From positions 1 through 15,783 of the forward strand of contig CABUSL010000036.1 in NCBI GenBank assembly GCA_902494295.1: a stretch of DNA of 15,783 nt. Reading direction: 5' to 3'. Shown here piece by piece: positions 1-7,486 of this stretch. Origin of the DNA: an uncultured Collinsella sp. (GTDB lineage: Bacteria; Actinomycetota; Coriobacteriia; Coriobacteriales; Coriobacteriaceae). The notes beneath the pieces were generated by a model. That model did no database searches, had not been told where the DNA came from, and worked only from the letters and a program-made list of their open reading frames with translations. The number at the start of each line of letters is the position of its first letter. Position 1 is the first letter of the stretch. The position numbers and the translations under genes were made by a program.

Positions 1-23
1 AAGCCGCAGCGCCACCTCCCTAC

Positions 24-1631
24 TTAATGGCGGAAGTGGCGGGCACCCGTGAAAACCATCGCAATATTGTGCTCGTTGCAGGCCTGGATGCTCTCGTCGT
101 CACGCTTGGAGCCGCCGGGCTGGATGATGCAGGTCACGCCGTGTGCGGCAAGCACGTCGACGTTGTCGCGGAACGGGAAGAACGCGTCGCTTGCGCAGGC
201 AAAGCCGCCCTTCTCCACGCCCTCGCGCTCGCAGAAGTCCTCGGCGCGCTCGCAGGCAAGTAGCGCAGAGTCAACGCGGTTAGGCTGACCCGGGCCCATG
301 CCAATGCCGGCCTTACCCTTGGAGACCAGGATGGCGTTGGACTTAACGCCCTTGCAGACCTTCCAGGCAAACTCGAGCTCGGCCATCTCGGCGTCGGTGG
401 GCTTGCGGTCGGTGGGGAACGTAAAGGTCGCGGGATCCTCGGTCACGTGGTCGACCTCCTGCACCAACATGCCGCCGTCGACGGAGCGCAGCTCCACCTG
501 AGCGCCGTGGTCCACGCCGCCGGTCGCCAACACGCGCAGGTTGGGGCGCTTGGCCATGCGCTCGAGCGCCTCGGCGGTGTAGCTCGGGGCGATGATGACC
601 TCGACGAACTGCTTGTTCTGGTCGGCGAAGTGCTCAACCAGCTCATAGGGAACCTCGCGGTTGCAGGCGATGATGCCGCCGAAGGCGCTCTTGGGATCGC
701 AGGCAAAAGCGCGGTCGTAGGCAGCCGTGATGTCCTCGGCAACGGCGGAACCGCAGGGGTTCTGGTGCTTGAGGATTACGCAGGCCGGCTCGTCGAACTC
801 GCGGACCAGGTTCCAAGCGGCATCGGCGTCCAGATAGTTGTTGTAGCTGAGCGGCTTGCCCTGGATCTGCTTGGAGCCCACGAGCGGGAACTGCGAGCTC
901 GCGGTGTTCTCGCAGCCCTCGGCAAAGCGATAGACTGTGGCTTTCTGCTGCGGGTTCTCGCCATAGCGCAGGTCGTCGACCTTCTCCAGCGAAATCTCGA
1001 GCTTGGCAGAGGTGTCCGCCACGTCGCTTGCCTGGGCGGCGAGCCAGCGGGAGATGGCCGTGTCGTAGGCGGCGGTGGTCTGGTAGACCTTCACCTGCAG
1101 GCGACGACGGGTGGAAAGCGTGGTGCAACCACCGGTCTCGTGCATCTCGGCCAGGACGGCATCATAGTCGGCCGGGTCGGAAATGACGGTAACGCTCGTG
1201 GCGTTCTTGGCGGCAGAGCGCAGCATGGAGGGGCCACCGATGTCGATGTGCTCGATGGCGTCCGCGAAGGTGACCTCGGGGTTGGCGACGGTCTTCTCGA
1301 ACTCGTACAGGTTGACGACGACCAGATCGATCAGCTTAATGCCGTGCTGAGCCGCCTCCTGCATGTGCTGCTCGGAATCGCGGCGGGCCAGCAGCGCGCC
1401 ATGAACCTTGGGGTGCAGGGTCTTAACGCGGCCGTCCATCATCTCGGGATAGCCCGTGAACTCCTCGATGGGGGTTACGGGAACGCCCGCGTCCTCGATG
1501 GCACGAGCCGTGCCGCCCGTAGAGATGATCTCGACGCCAAAGTCGTCAACCAGCGTCCGTGCGAAATCGACGACGCCCGTCTTATCGGTAACCGAGATCA
1601 ACGCGCGTGCGATCTTCACATCAGATCCCAT
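24..1631 (-). CDS. purH: Bifunctional AICAR transformylase / IMP cyclohydrolase PurH
   Basis: PurH catalyses the last two steps of de novo purine synthesis in the cytosol: formylation of AICAR with 10-formyl-THF, then ring closure to IMP. The 535-residue length is normal for the family. The N-terminal cyclohydrolase (MGS-like) domain, about residues 5-150, carries STGG near 37-40, KTLHPKVHG at 70-78 and IGGPSMLRSAAKN at 131-143. The transformylase domain follows, with RYGENPQQK at 222-230 and the signature KHQNPCG at 288-294, which holds the catalytic Lys-His pair; SAFGGIIA follows near 315. The C-terminus TGARHFRH is typical. The ATG at 1631 is preceded by AGGAGG about five bases upstream, which fixes the start. 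No frameshift or missing motif was seen. No neighbouring purine gene is in the window; its downstream neighbour lies beyond the left edge. Confidence 0.98.
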   Translation of the reverse strand: MGSDVKIARALISVTDKTGVVDFARTLVDDFGVEIISTGGTARAIEDAGVPVTPIEEFTGYPEMMDGRVKTLHPKVHGALLARRDSEQHMQEAAQHGIKLIDLVVVNLYEFEKTVANPEVTFADAIEHIDIGGPSMLRSAAKNATSVTVISDPADYDAVLAEMHETGGCTTLSTRRRLQVKVYQTTAAYDTAISRWLAAQASDVADTSAKLEISLEKVDDLRYGENPQQKATVYRFAEGCENTASSQFPLVGSKQIQGKPLSYNNYLDADAAWNLVREFDEPACVILKHQNPCGSAVAEDITAAYDRAFACDPKSAFGGIIACNREVPYELVEHFADQNKQFVEVIIAPSYTAEALERMAKRPNLRVLATGGVDHGAQVELRSVDGGMLVQEVDHVTEDPATFTFPTDRKPTDAEMAELEFAWKVCKGVKSNAILVSKGKAGIGMGPGQPNRVDSALLACERAEDFCEREGVEKGGFACASDAFFPFRDNVDVLAAHGVTCIIQPGGSKRDDESIQACNEHNIAMVFTGARHFRH

Positions 1632-1908
1632 GCAGTCCTCCTGTCTGGTACGCCGCCGTGCTCTGTGAGTCGGTGATACGTCGATCTGCAGCGCTCGCGC
1701 AGCGGCATTGAAAATACTGATTTAATGTAGCGCATCGAGCGCATCGATGCACCCCGCAACGGGCGCATGTGCAGAAAAAGTTTGCGAGCGGAGGGGATGG
1801 GCATGGCACCGGGCACGGTGAGTTCATGGAACACAGGGGCACCATAATTAGATGCCAATGGCGTGGTAGAACTGTGCTCGATATGCATCCGCAAAAGAAA
1901 GAGGCACC
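1632..1908. other. Divergent intergenic region between purH and the GNAT gene
   Basis: This 277-base region must carry the promoters of purH (leftward) and of the acetyltransferase (rightward). A CATAAT hexamer at 1843-1848 could be the rightward -10, but no good -35 accompanies it. A tandem direct repeat of GCGCATCGA occupies 1730-1738 and 1739-1747, inside the upstream zone of purH. I saw no riboswitch-like fold and no convincing small ORF. Confidence 0.4.
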
Positions 1909-2550
1909 ATGGTCTCGCGGGTTCTCTACCGACCGTTTGATACCGAAGACTTCGACGCCATCGCGCTGATTCTGCAGCAGCTTTGGCATAACAATTCGGA
2001 TAACGATGAGTACAACCGCCTTGAGGCCGCGTGCGACCTCGCCTATTGCCTTTCGTCGTCGACGTTTTCACAGGTTGCCGTAATCGACGGTCAGGCGCGT
2101 GGCATTTCGCTCGCGCGTGCGGGACAGAGCTCCGGCGCCACTATCAACGAGCATTGGATGGATACCGAACGCGCGCTGCTATCGCAGATGCGTGAGCTAG
2201 AGCCCGATGCGTGCGCCGAGTATCTCTCGTTTGTGCGCGCAACCATCCGAACCAACAACCGCCTGCTCGAGAGCAGCCCGTTGCCGCACGACAACGAGGT
2301 CACGCTGCTTGCCGTGGATCGCGATGTCCATGGCCTGGGCGTTGGCACGGTTCTGCTCGATGCCGCCGTCTCGCACCTGTCCTCGCTTGGAGCGACGAGG
2401 GCGCACCTGTACACCGACTCCAACTGCTCGTGGAAGTTCTACGAGCTGCACGGCTTTAAGCGCACGGCCACGCACCGCGCCAACCGCGAAGAGCGCCGTC
2501 ACGACATGCCGCGCGAAAGCTTTCTCTACGAACTCGACCTAACAGCCTAA
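1909..2550 (+). CDS. GNAT family N-acetyltransferase
   Basis: This 213-residue cytosolic protein is predicted to transfer an acetyl group from acetyl-CoA to an unknown amine. The acetyl-CoA site is clear in the C-terminal half: a beta strand (VTLLAVD, 131-137) followed by the pyrophosphate-binding loop HGLGVGT at 141-147 and an alpha helix, then the second strand and the motif-B region SWKFYELHGFKR around 174-185. The N-terminal half, about 1-110, is less conserved and probably forms the substrate side. The ATG at 1909 follows an AAAGAGG-type ribosome binding site. The gene stands alone, divergent from purH and convergent with the DUF2207 gene. Nothing in the context tells the substrate; ribosomal-protein, antibiotic or small-molecule acetylation are all possible. 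Confidence 0.87.
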   Translation: MVSRVLYRPFDTEDFDAIALILQQLWHNNSDNDEYNRLEAACDLAYCLSSSTFSQVAVIDGQARGISLARAGQSSGATINEHWMDTERALLSQMRELEPDACAEYLSFVRATIRTNNRLLESSPLPHDNEVTLLAVDRDVHGLGVGTVLLDAAVSHLSSLGATRAHLYTDSNCSWKFYELHGFKRTATHRANREERRHDMPRESFLYELDLTA

Positions 2551-2565
2551 ACCCAGCAGTTAGGG

Positions 2566-2606
2566 ACGTTCCTTTTGTGCCGGCACCCCGGGACACTCCT
2601 TGGCAG
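2566..2606. repeat. G-rich REP-like module (degenerate)
   Basis: Just after the GNAT stop lies GGGACGTTCCTTTTGTGCC followed by GGGACACTCCTTGGCA (about 2590-2605). The second block recurs with a single-base deletion at 4845-4859, next to the other hairpin repeat. GGGAC-type modules of this kind are common in REP sequences associated with RAYT transposases; no such transposase lies in the window. This is an inference from sequence resemblance. Confidence 0.45.
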
Positions 2607-2615
2607 CAACCGCAC

Positions 2616-2659
2616 CTAGTCGTTGGAAACGTTCTTAAATGATTAGTTGCTGGGGACAG
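2616..2659. repeat. REP-like hairpin repeat, copy 1
   Basis: CTAGTCGTT (2616-2624) pairs with AATGATTAG (2638-2646) around a 13-base loop ending in ACGTTCTTA. A second, partial unit follows (TTAGTTGCTGGGGACA). The 31-base hairpin matches copy 2 at 4808-4838 at 27 of 31 positions, in the same orientation. Both stem differences are kept as G-U wobble pairs. Confidence 0.65.
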
Positions 2660-2677
2660 TCTTCGTAGGTAGCGCGT

Positions 2678-2725
2678 AAAAAGGGGATGGGCTTTCCCCG
2701 ACGGCTGTCGAGAAAAGCCCATCCC
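2678..2725 (-). terminator. Intrinsic terminator of the DUF2207 gene
   Basis: A perfect 12-bp stem GGGATGGGCTTT (2684-2695) / AAAGCCCATCCC (2714-2725) lies just downstream of the DUF2207 stop. On the minus strand it is followed by five T residues (2682-2678). The loop itself can form a small GAC/GTC stem. It may also slow rightward read-through from the GNAT gene, but the plus-strand side lacks a T run. Confidence 0.85.
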
Positions 2726-2739
2726 ATAATTTACGACCG

Positions 2740-4686
2740 TTAGAACGTTCCGCCGCCGCCGCCTCCGCCGACGCCGCCGCCTCCGCCGCCAGAGAAGCCG
2801 CCGCCTCCGCCGCCGCCCGAGCTGTCGGAGCTCGACGCCAGCTCACGGATGCTCTCGTGATACACGTCATCGAACGAATCGAGCGGAGACTCGTTGCCGT
2901 AATGATGGTAGTACCACCAGTAGCAGGGATAATTGTCATAGAAGCCGTCGGCCTCGCGCACCTCGGGCGGCACGGCCTCGGCAAGCTGACGCAGCACTTC
3001 CTTGGAAACACCCAGCGCCACGCCCATCACCAGCAGCTTGTTCCACAGCACCAGATCGCCGGGGACGGCTTCCTTTAGACGCGTGAAGTCCTCGAGCCAA
3101 TGCTTAAGTGCCTTGCAGCGAGCCGCCACCTCGGCGCCCTCCGGCGTAAAGCGGCGGAACGTAAGGCCCACGCCGATACCCACCAGCACAATCGGCACCG
3201 AGATAACCGCGGCGGTAATGTTCGCCTGCGCGCCATCGGTAAAGAAGATGGATCCCACGGGAACAAAGGCAATCAGGATACCAAGAACCAGGCAAAACAC
3301 CATTGCAACAATGCCGTCCGAGGCAACGTACTCGCTATCGGCCAGCTTGCCCTTAACGGTGTTCTGATAGTCCTCGAGCTTGTCGCCCACGGGTGTAGCG
3401 TGCTGCTTGACGTAGTGCTGCAGCTCGTCGAACGTGCGCGAGCGATCGCCGTTCTCGTCAGGCTTAGCACCGGCAAAGAAGACCTTGAGCACCATGTGGT
3501 CAATGCCCTTGGCCGACTTCCAGCCCGCATCACTCACCGTCACGCGATACGTCTGCTCTTCTTTTTCACGCCCCAACAGACCCTTCTTGGCCTTGGTCAC
3601 GGTCGCCTGCTCCAGCTTGATCACACGGTCGTCAGTGAGCTTCATGAGCGTGGCGATATATGCCTGATCGGGCACCTCGTTCCAGCTCATGAGGGCCGAA
3701 AGCACGGCGGGATGGTCGGCCGAAGGCACATCGCGGAAATATTCGTCCTGGAAAAGCGGCTTGGGCTTGCGCTTGCGCAGCTTGAGCATAACGATTGTGC
3801 CGGTAAAGGCCACCGCCGCAACAACACTTAGCACGGCAAGTGCATTGGCAATCATGCGAGCGTGAGCGCGGCGGGCGTTAGCTTCGTCGGCCCATTCCTT
3901 CTCTTCGCTCAGGATCGTTGACATGCGCTCTTCGCCCGAAGCGGCAAGCTGCGGCACCCAGTCGCTAGGGAAGGCGATGCGTGCCTCGGCGAATTCGCCC
4001 TGATGCACGCAGGGAATGGTATAGGTGACCATGGGTTCGTCCGCATCGAGCGATACATCGCCCGTCAGCGGGCCGTGGCCCCATGCGCGGAAGTTATCGC
4101 CCTTGACGGCCGCCGTCCCGGCAGCGGCATTTGCGAAGTACACTTCCATCTCAACGTCATCGGAGTCCGCGGACCAGCCGTCGCCCACAAACTTCCAGTA
4201 GAGCTCGGCGGTATCGGCCCAGTTCATGACCGCACCGGTCATGGTGTAGCTCACGTAATAGATCGCGCTGTCGCCGCTCTCGTGGGGGCTGAACACCTTA
4301 ATCCTTACGCCGTCACCGGTCTGCTCGACCGTGTAGACGCCAGAGTCGCCCTTGTTCGCGCTATCGACTTTGTTAAACGCGGTGTCCTCTTCCTCGACAC
4401 TCAGCACGTCGACGCCCGCCGTGCCGCCCTGCTGGTTGGAGCCCGTATTGATCTCCCAAAACACGCCGTTGATGTCGTCGTCGAAATCAAACTGGCGTCC
4501 CTCGACAACGGTCAGCGATCCATCGGCCTCGACCGTGGCACTGATATAGGTCTGGGTCATGGAGTAGCCGTCGGCGTGCGCGGCGACAGGCAGCAGCAAC
4601 AACGCAAGCGTGACGAGCACGCAGACGGAAGCGAATCGCGCAAACAGGTGGCGCTGCCGGCTGACTTTGGCGGCGAGGGTGTTCAT
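2740..4686 (-). CDS. DUF2207 family membrane protein with Gly-rich tail
   Basis: This 648-residue protein matches the DUF2207 (YciQ-like) architecture; the family has no assigned biochemical role. A signal peptide covers about residues 1-38 (cut likely after AHA). An extracytoplasmic N-terminal domain of roughly 240 residues follows, starting YSMTQTYISATVEADGSL. One transmembrane helix lies near 279-301, followed by basic KLRKRKPKP, a cytoplasmic middle domain, then two more helices near 457-479 and 487-509. A cytoplasmic C-terminal part ends in a Ser/Gly-rich tail (621-648) of Gly runs broken by FS, V and TF. I chose the ATG at 4686 because AAAGGA precedes it by seven bases and the signal peptide begins there; an in-frame ATG at 4755 adds 23 residues but has no ribosome binding site. 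It is monocistronic, between two hairpin repeats and with its own terminator. Confidence 0.9.
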   Translation of the reverse strand: MNTLAAKVSRQRHLFARFASVCVLVTLALLLLPVAAHADGYSMTQTYISATVEADGSLTVVEGRQFDFDDDINGVFWEINTGSNQQGGTAGVDVLSVEEEDTAFNKVDSANKGDSGVYTVEQTGDGVRIKVFSPHESGDSAIYYVSYTMTGAVMNWADTAELYWKFVGDGWSADSDDVEMEVYFANAAAGTAAVKGDNFRAWGHGPLTGDVSLDADEPMVTYTIPCVHQGEFAEARIAFPSDWVPQLAASGEERMSTILSEEKEWADEANARRAHARMIANALAVLSVVAAVAFTGTIVMLKLRKRKPKPLFQDEYFRDVPSADHPAVLSALMSWNEVPDQAYIATLMKLTDDRVIKLEQATVTKAKKGLLGREKEEQTYRVTVSDAGWKSAKGIDHMVLKVFFAGAKPDENGDRSRTFDELQHYVKQHATPVGDKLEDYQNTVKGKLADSEYVASDGIVAMVFCLVLGILIAFVPVGSIFFTDGAQANITAAVISVPIVLVGIGVGLTFRRFTPEGAEVAARCKALKHWLEDFTRLKEAVPGDLVLWNKLLVMGVALGVSKEVLRQLAEAVPPEVREADGFYDNYPCYWWYYHHYGNESPLDSFDDVYHESIRELASSSDSSGGGGGGGFSGGGGGGVGGGGGGGTF

Positions 4687-4807
4687 AGGCACATCCTTTG
4701 TCTGTAAAACCAACAGCGCCATTGTCCCACGTTTGCGGGTACGCATGGCGAACATCTAGGCGACCGGAGCGCCAAACGGGATGAAAGTCACACCAGCACC
4801 CCGGCAG

Positions 4808-4859
4808 CTAGTCATTGGGGACGTTCTTAAATGACTAGTCATTAGGGACACCCTTGGCA
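4808..4859. repeat. REP-like hairpin repeat, copy 2
   Basis: CTAGTCATT (4808-4816) and AATGACTAG (4830-4838) form a perfect 9-bp stem with a 13-base loop. The stem unit starts again directly (CTAGTCATTAGGGACA, 4835-4850), so the element is a tandem unit of about 27 bases, cut short. GGGACACCCTTGGCA (4845-4859) links it to the G-rich module at 2590-2605. It sits upstream of the DUF2207 gene. Confidence 0.65.
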
Positions 4860-4908
4860 TAGCCCGCCCCGGCAATAGATACCACTTCACAGCTCCGTCA
4901 CAGGTGTA

Positions 4909-5070
4909 GCGGCTTTGTGTGGGCGCGGCACGCGCTGATTGAGCCGCCAGCCGAGGGGCATAAAGCAGTTGAGCGAAAACGGTTTGCCCCTTTGCCGTTC
5001 GCTCGAGGATCATGTCCCCCTTTTCCGCGGAAACCCCGGCAGTTGCGAAGAGCTGCCGGGGTTTCTGTCG
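4909..5070 (+). ncRNA. Candidate structured RNA: three hairpins ending in a terminator-like stem
   Basis: No gene occupies 4687-5201. Three inverted repeats follow one another: GCGGCT (4909-4914) / AGCCGC (4942-4947); GAGCG-AA-AACGG (4971-4982) / CCGTTCGCTC (4995-5004); and a perfect 13-bp stem GAAACCCCGGCAG (5030-5042) / CTGCCGGGGTTTC (5053-5065). The last is followed by CTGTCGTTTG, a poor T run. A TTGGCA at 4855-4860 could serve as a -35, with a weak TAGATA 16 bases on. This could be a small RNA with its terminator or a decayed element. I do not recognise a known RNA family. The strand is assigned only by the slightly better T run. Confidence 0.3.
5030..5070 (+). terminator. Strong terminator-like hairpin without an upstream gene
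   Basis: A 13-bp perfect GC-rich stem closed by A-T pairs (5030-5042 / 5053-5065) with a 10-base loop, followed by a weak T-rich stretch TTTCTGTCGTTT. No plus-strand gene lies upstream for over 2 kb, and the minus-strand gene upstream of it (none before ppx-side genes) does not explain it either. Confidence 0.5.
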
Positions 5071-5188
5071 TTTGTGAGGCTAAGTCGGTACGCAGCGATC
5101 GAGACCTTGAGCCGCAAACCCACCGTGCGCAATGCGTACCGCCGCCAACTTGTGAGCGCAGCAACGCCTTCCCTGCCAAGCCCCGCGC

Positions 5189-5201
5189 TATACTCGTCCG
5201 C
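5189..5201 (+). promoter_or_regulatory. Probable leaderless promoter of gluQRS (-10 TATACT)
   Basis: TATACT at 5189-5194 lies seven bases before the ATG at 5202. That places the transcription start at or next to the A of the start codon. There is no Shine-Dalgarno sequence in front of this ATG. The arrangement is the classic one for leaderless genes in actinobacteria. No convincing -35 is present. Confidence 0.5.
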
Positions 5202-6203
5202 ATGGATATCAACGCACGCAACATAGCAACACACGCCGCGGACGCACCAGCAACGGCAGCGCCCACCCCCGTCGTGGGCCGCTTTGCCCCGTCGCCCTCG
5301 GGCCGCATGCACTTGGGCAACGTGTTCAGCTGCCTGTGCTCGTGGCTTTCGGCCCGCAGCCAAGGCGGCAGCATCGTGCTGCGCATCGAGGACCTGGACG
5401 ATCGCTGCAAGCGCCCGGAACTTGCCACTCAATTGATTGACGACCTGGCCTGGCTGGGACTGGAGTGGGACGAAGGCCCCTACTACCAGCACGATCGCCT
5501 GGATCTGTACGAGGACGCCCTGCGTCAGCTGCAAGACGCCGGCCTCACCTATCCCTGTTTTTGCACGCGTGCCGAACTCCACGCCGCGAGCGCGCCGCAC
5601 GCGAGCGACGGCACGCCCATCTACCGCGCCGCCTGCCGAGACCTTTCTGCCGAGGAGGTTGCCCGCCGCAGCGCCCTGCGCGCTCCGGCCACGCGCCTGC
5701 GCGTACCCGCCGTCGACGACCTCGCAAACGATGTGATCGAATTCGTGGACCGCACGTATGGAGCCCAATGCGAAGCACTCGCCACCGAATGCGGCGACTT
5801 TTTGGTGCGCCGCAGCGACGGCGTTTTTGCCTACCAGCTAGCCGTGGTGGTCGACGACGCTGCCATGGGCGTCACCGAGGTCGTGCGCGGATGCGATCTG
5901 CTGGGCTCCACGCCGCGCCAAATCTACCTGCAGCATTTGCTGGAACTTCCCACGCCGCACTACGCGCACATTCCGCTGCTCATGTCGCCGGATGGCCGCC
6001 GCCTTTCCAAGCGCGACCGCGACCTGGACCTGGGCGAGCTCCGCACCCGCTTTGGCGCGCCCGAGGCACTACTGGGCTGGCTCGCCGGGCAAACAGGCAT
6101 CGCGCCGGACGCCACACCGCGCTCTGCCGAGCAGCTGGTCGAGCACTTTAGCTGGGATGTTATCCGCACGCATCGGGAAAACATCACTGTAACGGTCGAG
6201 TAG
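5202..6203 (+). CDS. gluQRS: Glutamyl-Q tRNA(Asp) synthetase
   Basis: GluQRS activates glutamate and attaches it to the queuosine base at the wobble position of tRNA(Asp). It is a glutamyl-tRNA synthetase catalytic core without the anticodon-binding domain. At 333 residues it has the expected short length. Seen motifs: GRFAPSPSGRMHLGN (26-40, HIGH-type HLGN at 37-40), RIEDLDD (61-67), EGPYYQHDRLDLY, and the zinc site of this subfamily, Cys119-x-Cys121 with Tyr141 and Cys145. A KMSKS-type RLSKRD lies at 267-272. A discriminating full-length GltX would continue another 150 or so residues. I chose the ATG at 5202 because the family motif begins soon after it and a -10 box sits just upstream; the reading frame is open for 95 more codons upstream, but those show no family similarity. 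It converges with the phosphoesterase gene 15 bases away. Confidence 0.93.
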   Translation: MDINARNIATHAADAPATAAPTPVVGRFAPSPSGRMHLGNVFSCLCSWLSARSQGGSIVLRIEDLDDRCKRPELATQLIDDLAWLGLEWDEGPYYQHDRLDLYEDALRQLQDAGLTYPCFCTRAELHAASAPHASDGTPIYRAACRDLSAEEVARRSALRAPATRLRVPAVDDLANDVIEFVDRTYGAQCEALATECGDFLVRRSDGVFAYQLAVVVDDAAMGVTEVVRGCDLLGSTPRQIYLQHLLELPTPHYAHIPLLMSPDGRRLSKRDRDLDLGELRTRFGAPEALLGWLAGQTGIAPDATPRSAEQLVEHFSWDVIRTHRENITVTVE

Positions 6204-6218
6204 CCAGCCACCCCGCCC

Positions 6219-6944
6219 CTACGCGACATCCCAGGGCTGGAGTTCGTCGCCCAGGCGGACAATACAGTCGTAGAGCACGGTGTGGCACTCGGCTGGGTTG
6301 GCGTCACGATGAAAATGCCCGTAGTACCAGCGCTTGTAGTCCAGGTGGTCCTCCAGCTCGTCGAAAAACGTGGTGAGTCGATCGACATCGGGATAATTCC
6401 AGCCAGGTGCCGGGTAAAGCGTGGGCGAAAGCATGCGCGTGGAGCAGGTATGGGTGATCGCATAGTCGACCTTCCAACCCACGCTGTCGAGCTTTGCCCG
6501 CGCCTCCTCAAAGTTGCGCTCGTCCGGCAGCTCCTGCGGCCACCAGCTGGAATACGGAATGCGGTATTCCTTATCCACGCTCGTGGCGCCGCCCATGGTA
6601 AAGATCGTTGAGCCGTCGAGCTCAAAAACCTCACCGCGCGTCAGGCGTCGGATGGGCGAGGTGTCCGACAGACGCTGCGTCAGGCCGCCGTGCCACAGCT
6701 CCATGGGGCGCTCCGACCAGTGATCGAAACGCTCGTGGTTGCCGTCGACAAACAGCACGGTATAGGGGCGCGACTCCAGCCAGGCGATGTCGGCACATTC
6801 CTCGGCAGAGAAATCCCACGGAAAGCCAAAGTCGCCCGCGATGATGAGATAGTCGTCACTTGTCAGACCATCCCCAAGATCCCAGTCGCGAAGCTTTTGC
6901 ATGTCGACGCCGCCGTGAATATCGCCCGTCACATAGACCGTCAT
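6219..6944 (-). CDS. Calcineurin-like metallophosphoesterase
   Basis: This 241-residue cytosolic protein has the complete set of metallophosphoesterase metal ligands: GDIHGG (Asp8, His10), GDFG (Asp38), GNHE (Asn69, His70), His165 in ITHTC, and GHFH (His210, His212). It should be a two-metal phosphoesterase; substrate unknown (phosphoprotein, nucleotide or cyclic nucleotide are options within the superfamily). I chose the ATG at 6944 because the family pattern starts right there (TVYVTGDIHGG) and the upstream GGTGATC matches the 3' end of 16S rRNA; an ATG at 6980 would add 12 residues. It lies downstream of the small membrane protein gene on the same strand, 85 bases apart, and may be co-transcribed. 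No terminator is visible between its end and gluQRS. Confidence 0.88.
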   Translation of the reverse strand: MTVYVTGDIHGGVDMQKLRDWDLGDGLTSDDYLIIAGDFGFPWDFSAEECADIAWLESRPYTVLFVDGNHERFDHWSERPMELWHGGLTQRLSDTSPIRRLTRGEVFELDGSTIFTMGGATSVDKEYRIPYSSWWPQELPDERNFEEARAKLDSVGWKVDYAITHTCSTRMLSPTLYPAPGWNYPDVDRLTTFFDELEDHLDYKRWYYGHFHRDANPAECHTVLYDCIVRLGDELQPWDVA

Positions 6945-7029
6945 CGGATCACCACTTCCCTGTAAGTCGCTAGCCCACATTCTGCACGATCACTAAGTCA
7001 ACCGTTCCAGCCCTTCCATCCTTTGGGAC

Positions 7030-7269
7030 CTACCCCTCGCTCTTCCATCCAAACGGGTCAAACACCCAAAAGATCAGATCGAGCACGCCGCCGGTCATCG
7101 TGGCGCCGGCAAGAGCCATGCAAACATGCAGAAAGCTGGCACTTCGGAGCACGTCGAACGGCCCCAGAACAGCCAGCAGCGCGACCGCTGCGCCGGCTAC
7201 GCACAGCGCGAGGCACGGCCCCGCGTCCTTTACGCACTTCTTTGCGAGATGCTTTGCGTTGTCACTCAT
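7030..7269 (-). CDS. Small two-helix membrane protein, unknown function
   Basis: A 79-residue protein, unrecognised. After a basic N-terminus (KHLAKKCVKD) it has two hydrophobic segments, about residues 18-36 and 45-68, separated by a short LGPFDVLRSAS turn, and it ends in FDPFGWKSEG. This suggests a hairpin in the inner membrane with both ends on the same side. The ATG at 7269 is preceded by AAGGAG ten bases upstream, which supports translation. It lies on the strand and upstream of the phosphoesterase gene. No catalytic motif is visible. Real coding is likely from the ribosome binding site and the coherent hydrophobic pattern, but homology was not tested. Confidence 0.62.
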   Translation of the reverse strand: MSDNAKHLAKKCVKDAGPCLALCVAGAAVALLAVLGPFDVLRSASFLHVCMALAGATMTGGVLDLIFWVFDPFGWKSEG

Positions 7270-7486
7270 CGGTATCGAACTCCTTAGAGGGCCGTTGTTC
7301 AGATACATACCGCCGCGGCAGAGCAGAGCGGCAGGGTAAGTGTCACATGTCGTGCGGTCATCAATGGAGAAACCGCCTGCTCGACCAACCCTTGACGCCG
7401 TTTTGCACCGGCGCCCCATCCCCCGCTATCCAGAAAGGCATCTCTCCCTTCCCCACCGCCACCCAAAAACTCATCCAACATTAATC

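Noticed and set aside
447..1676. 409-codon open frame on the plus strand opposite purH
   Set aside because: It mirrors purH in GC-rich DNA, lacks a ribosome binding site and has no recognisable domain.
4687..4755. 23-residue N-terminal extension of the DUF2207 protein
   Set aside because: The upstream ATG has no ribosome binding site and the extension would bury the signal peptide.
4971..5065. T-box leader or known riboswitch before gluQRS
   Set aside because: The T-box signature (AGGGTGGNACCGCG type) is absent and no known riboswitch core was recognised.
4917..5201. 95-codon N-terminal extension of gluQRS
   Set aside because: The frame is open but low in similarity to the family, crosses the three hairpins and lies upstream of the likely -10 box.
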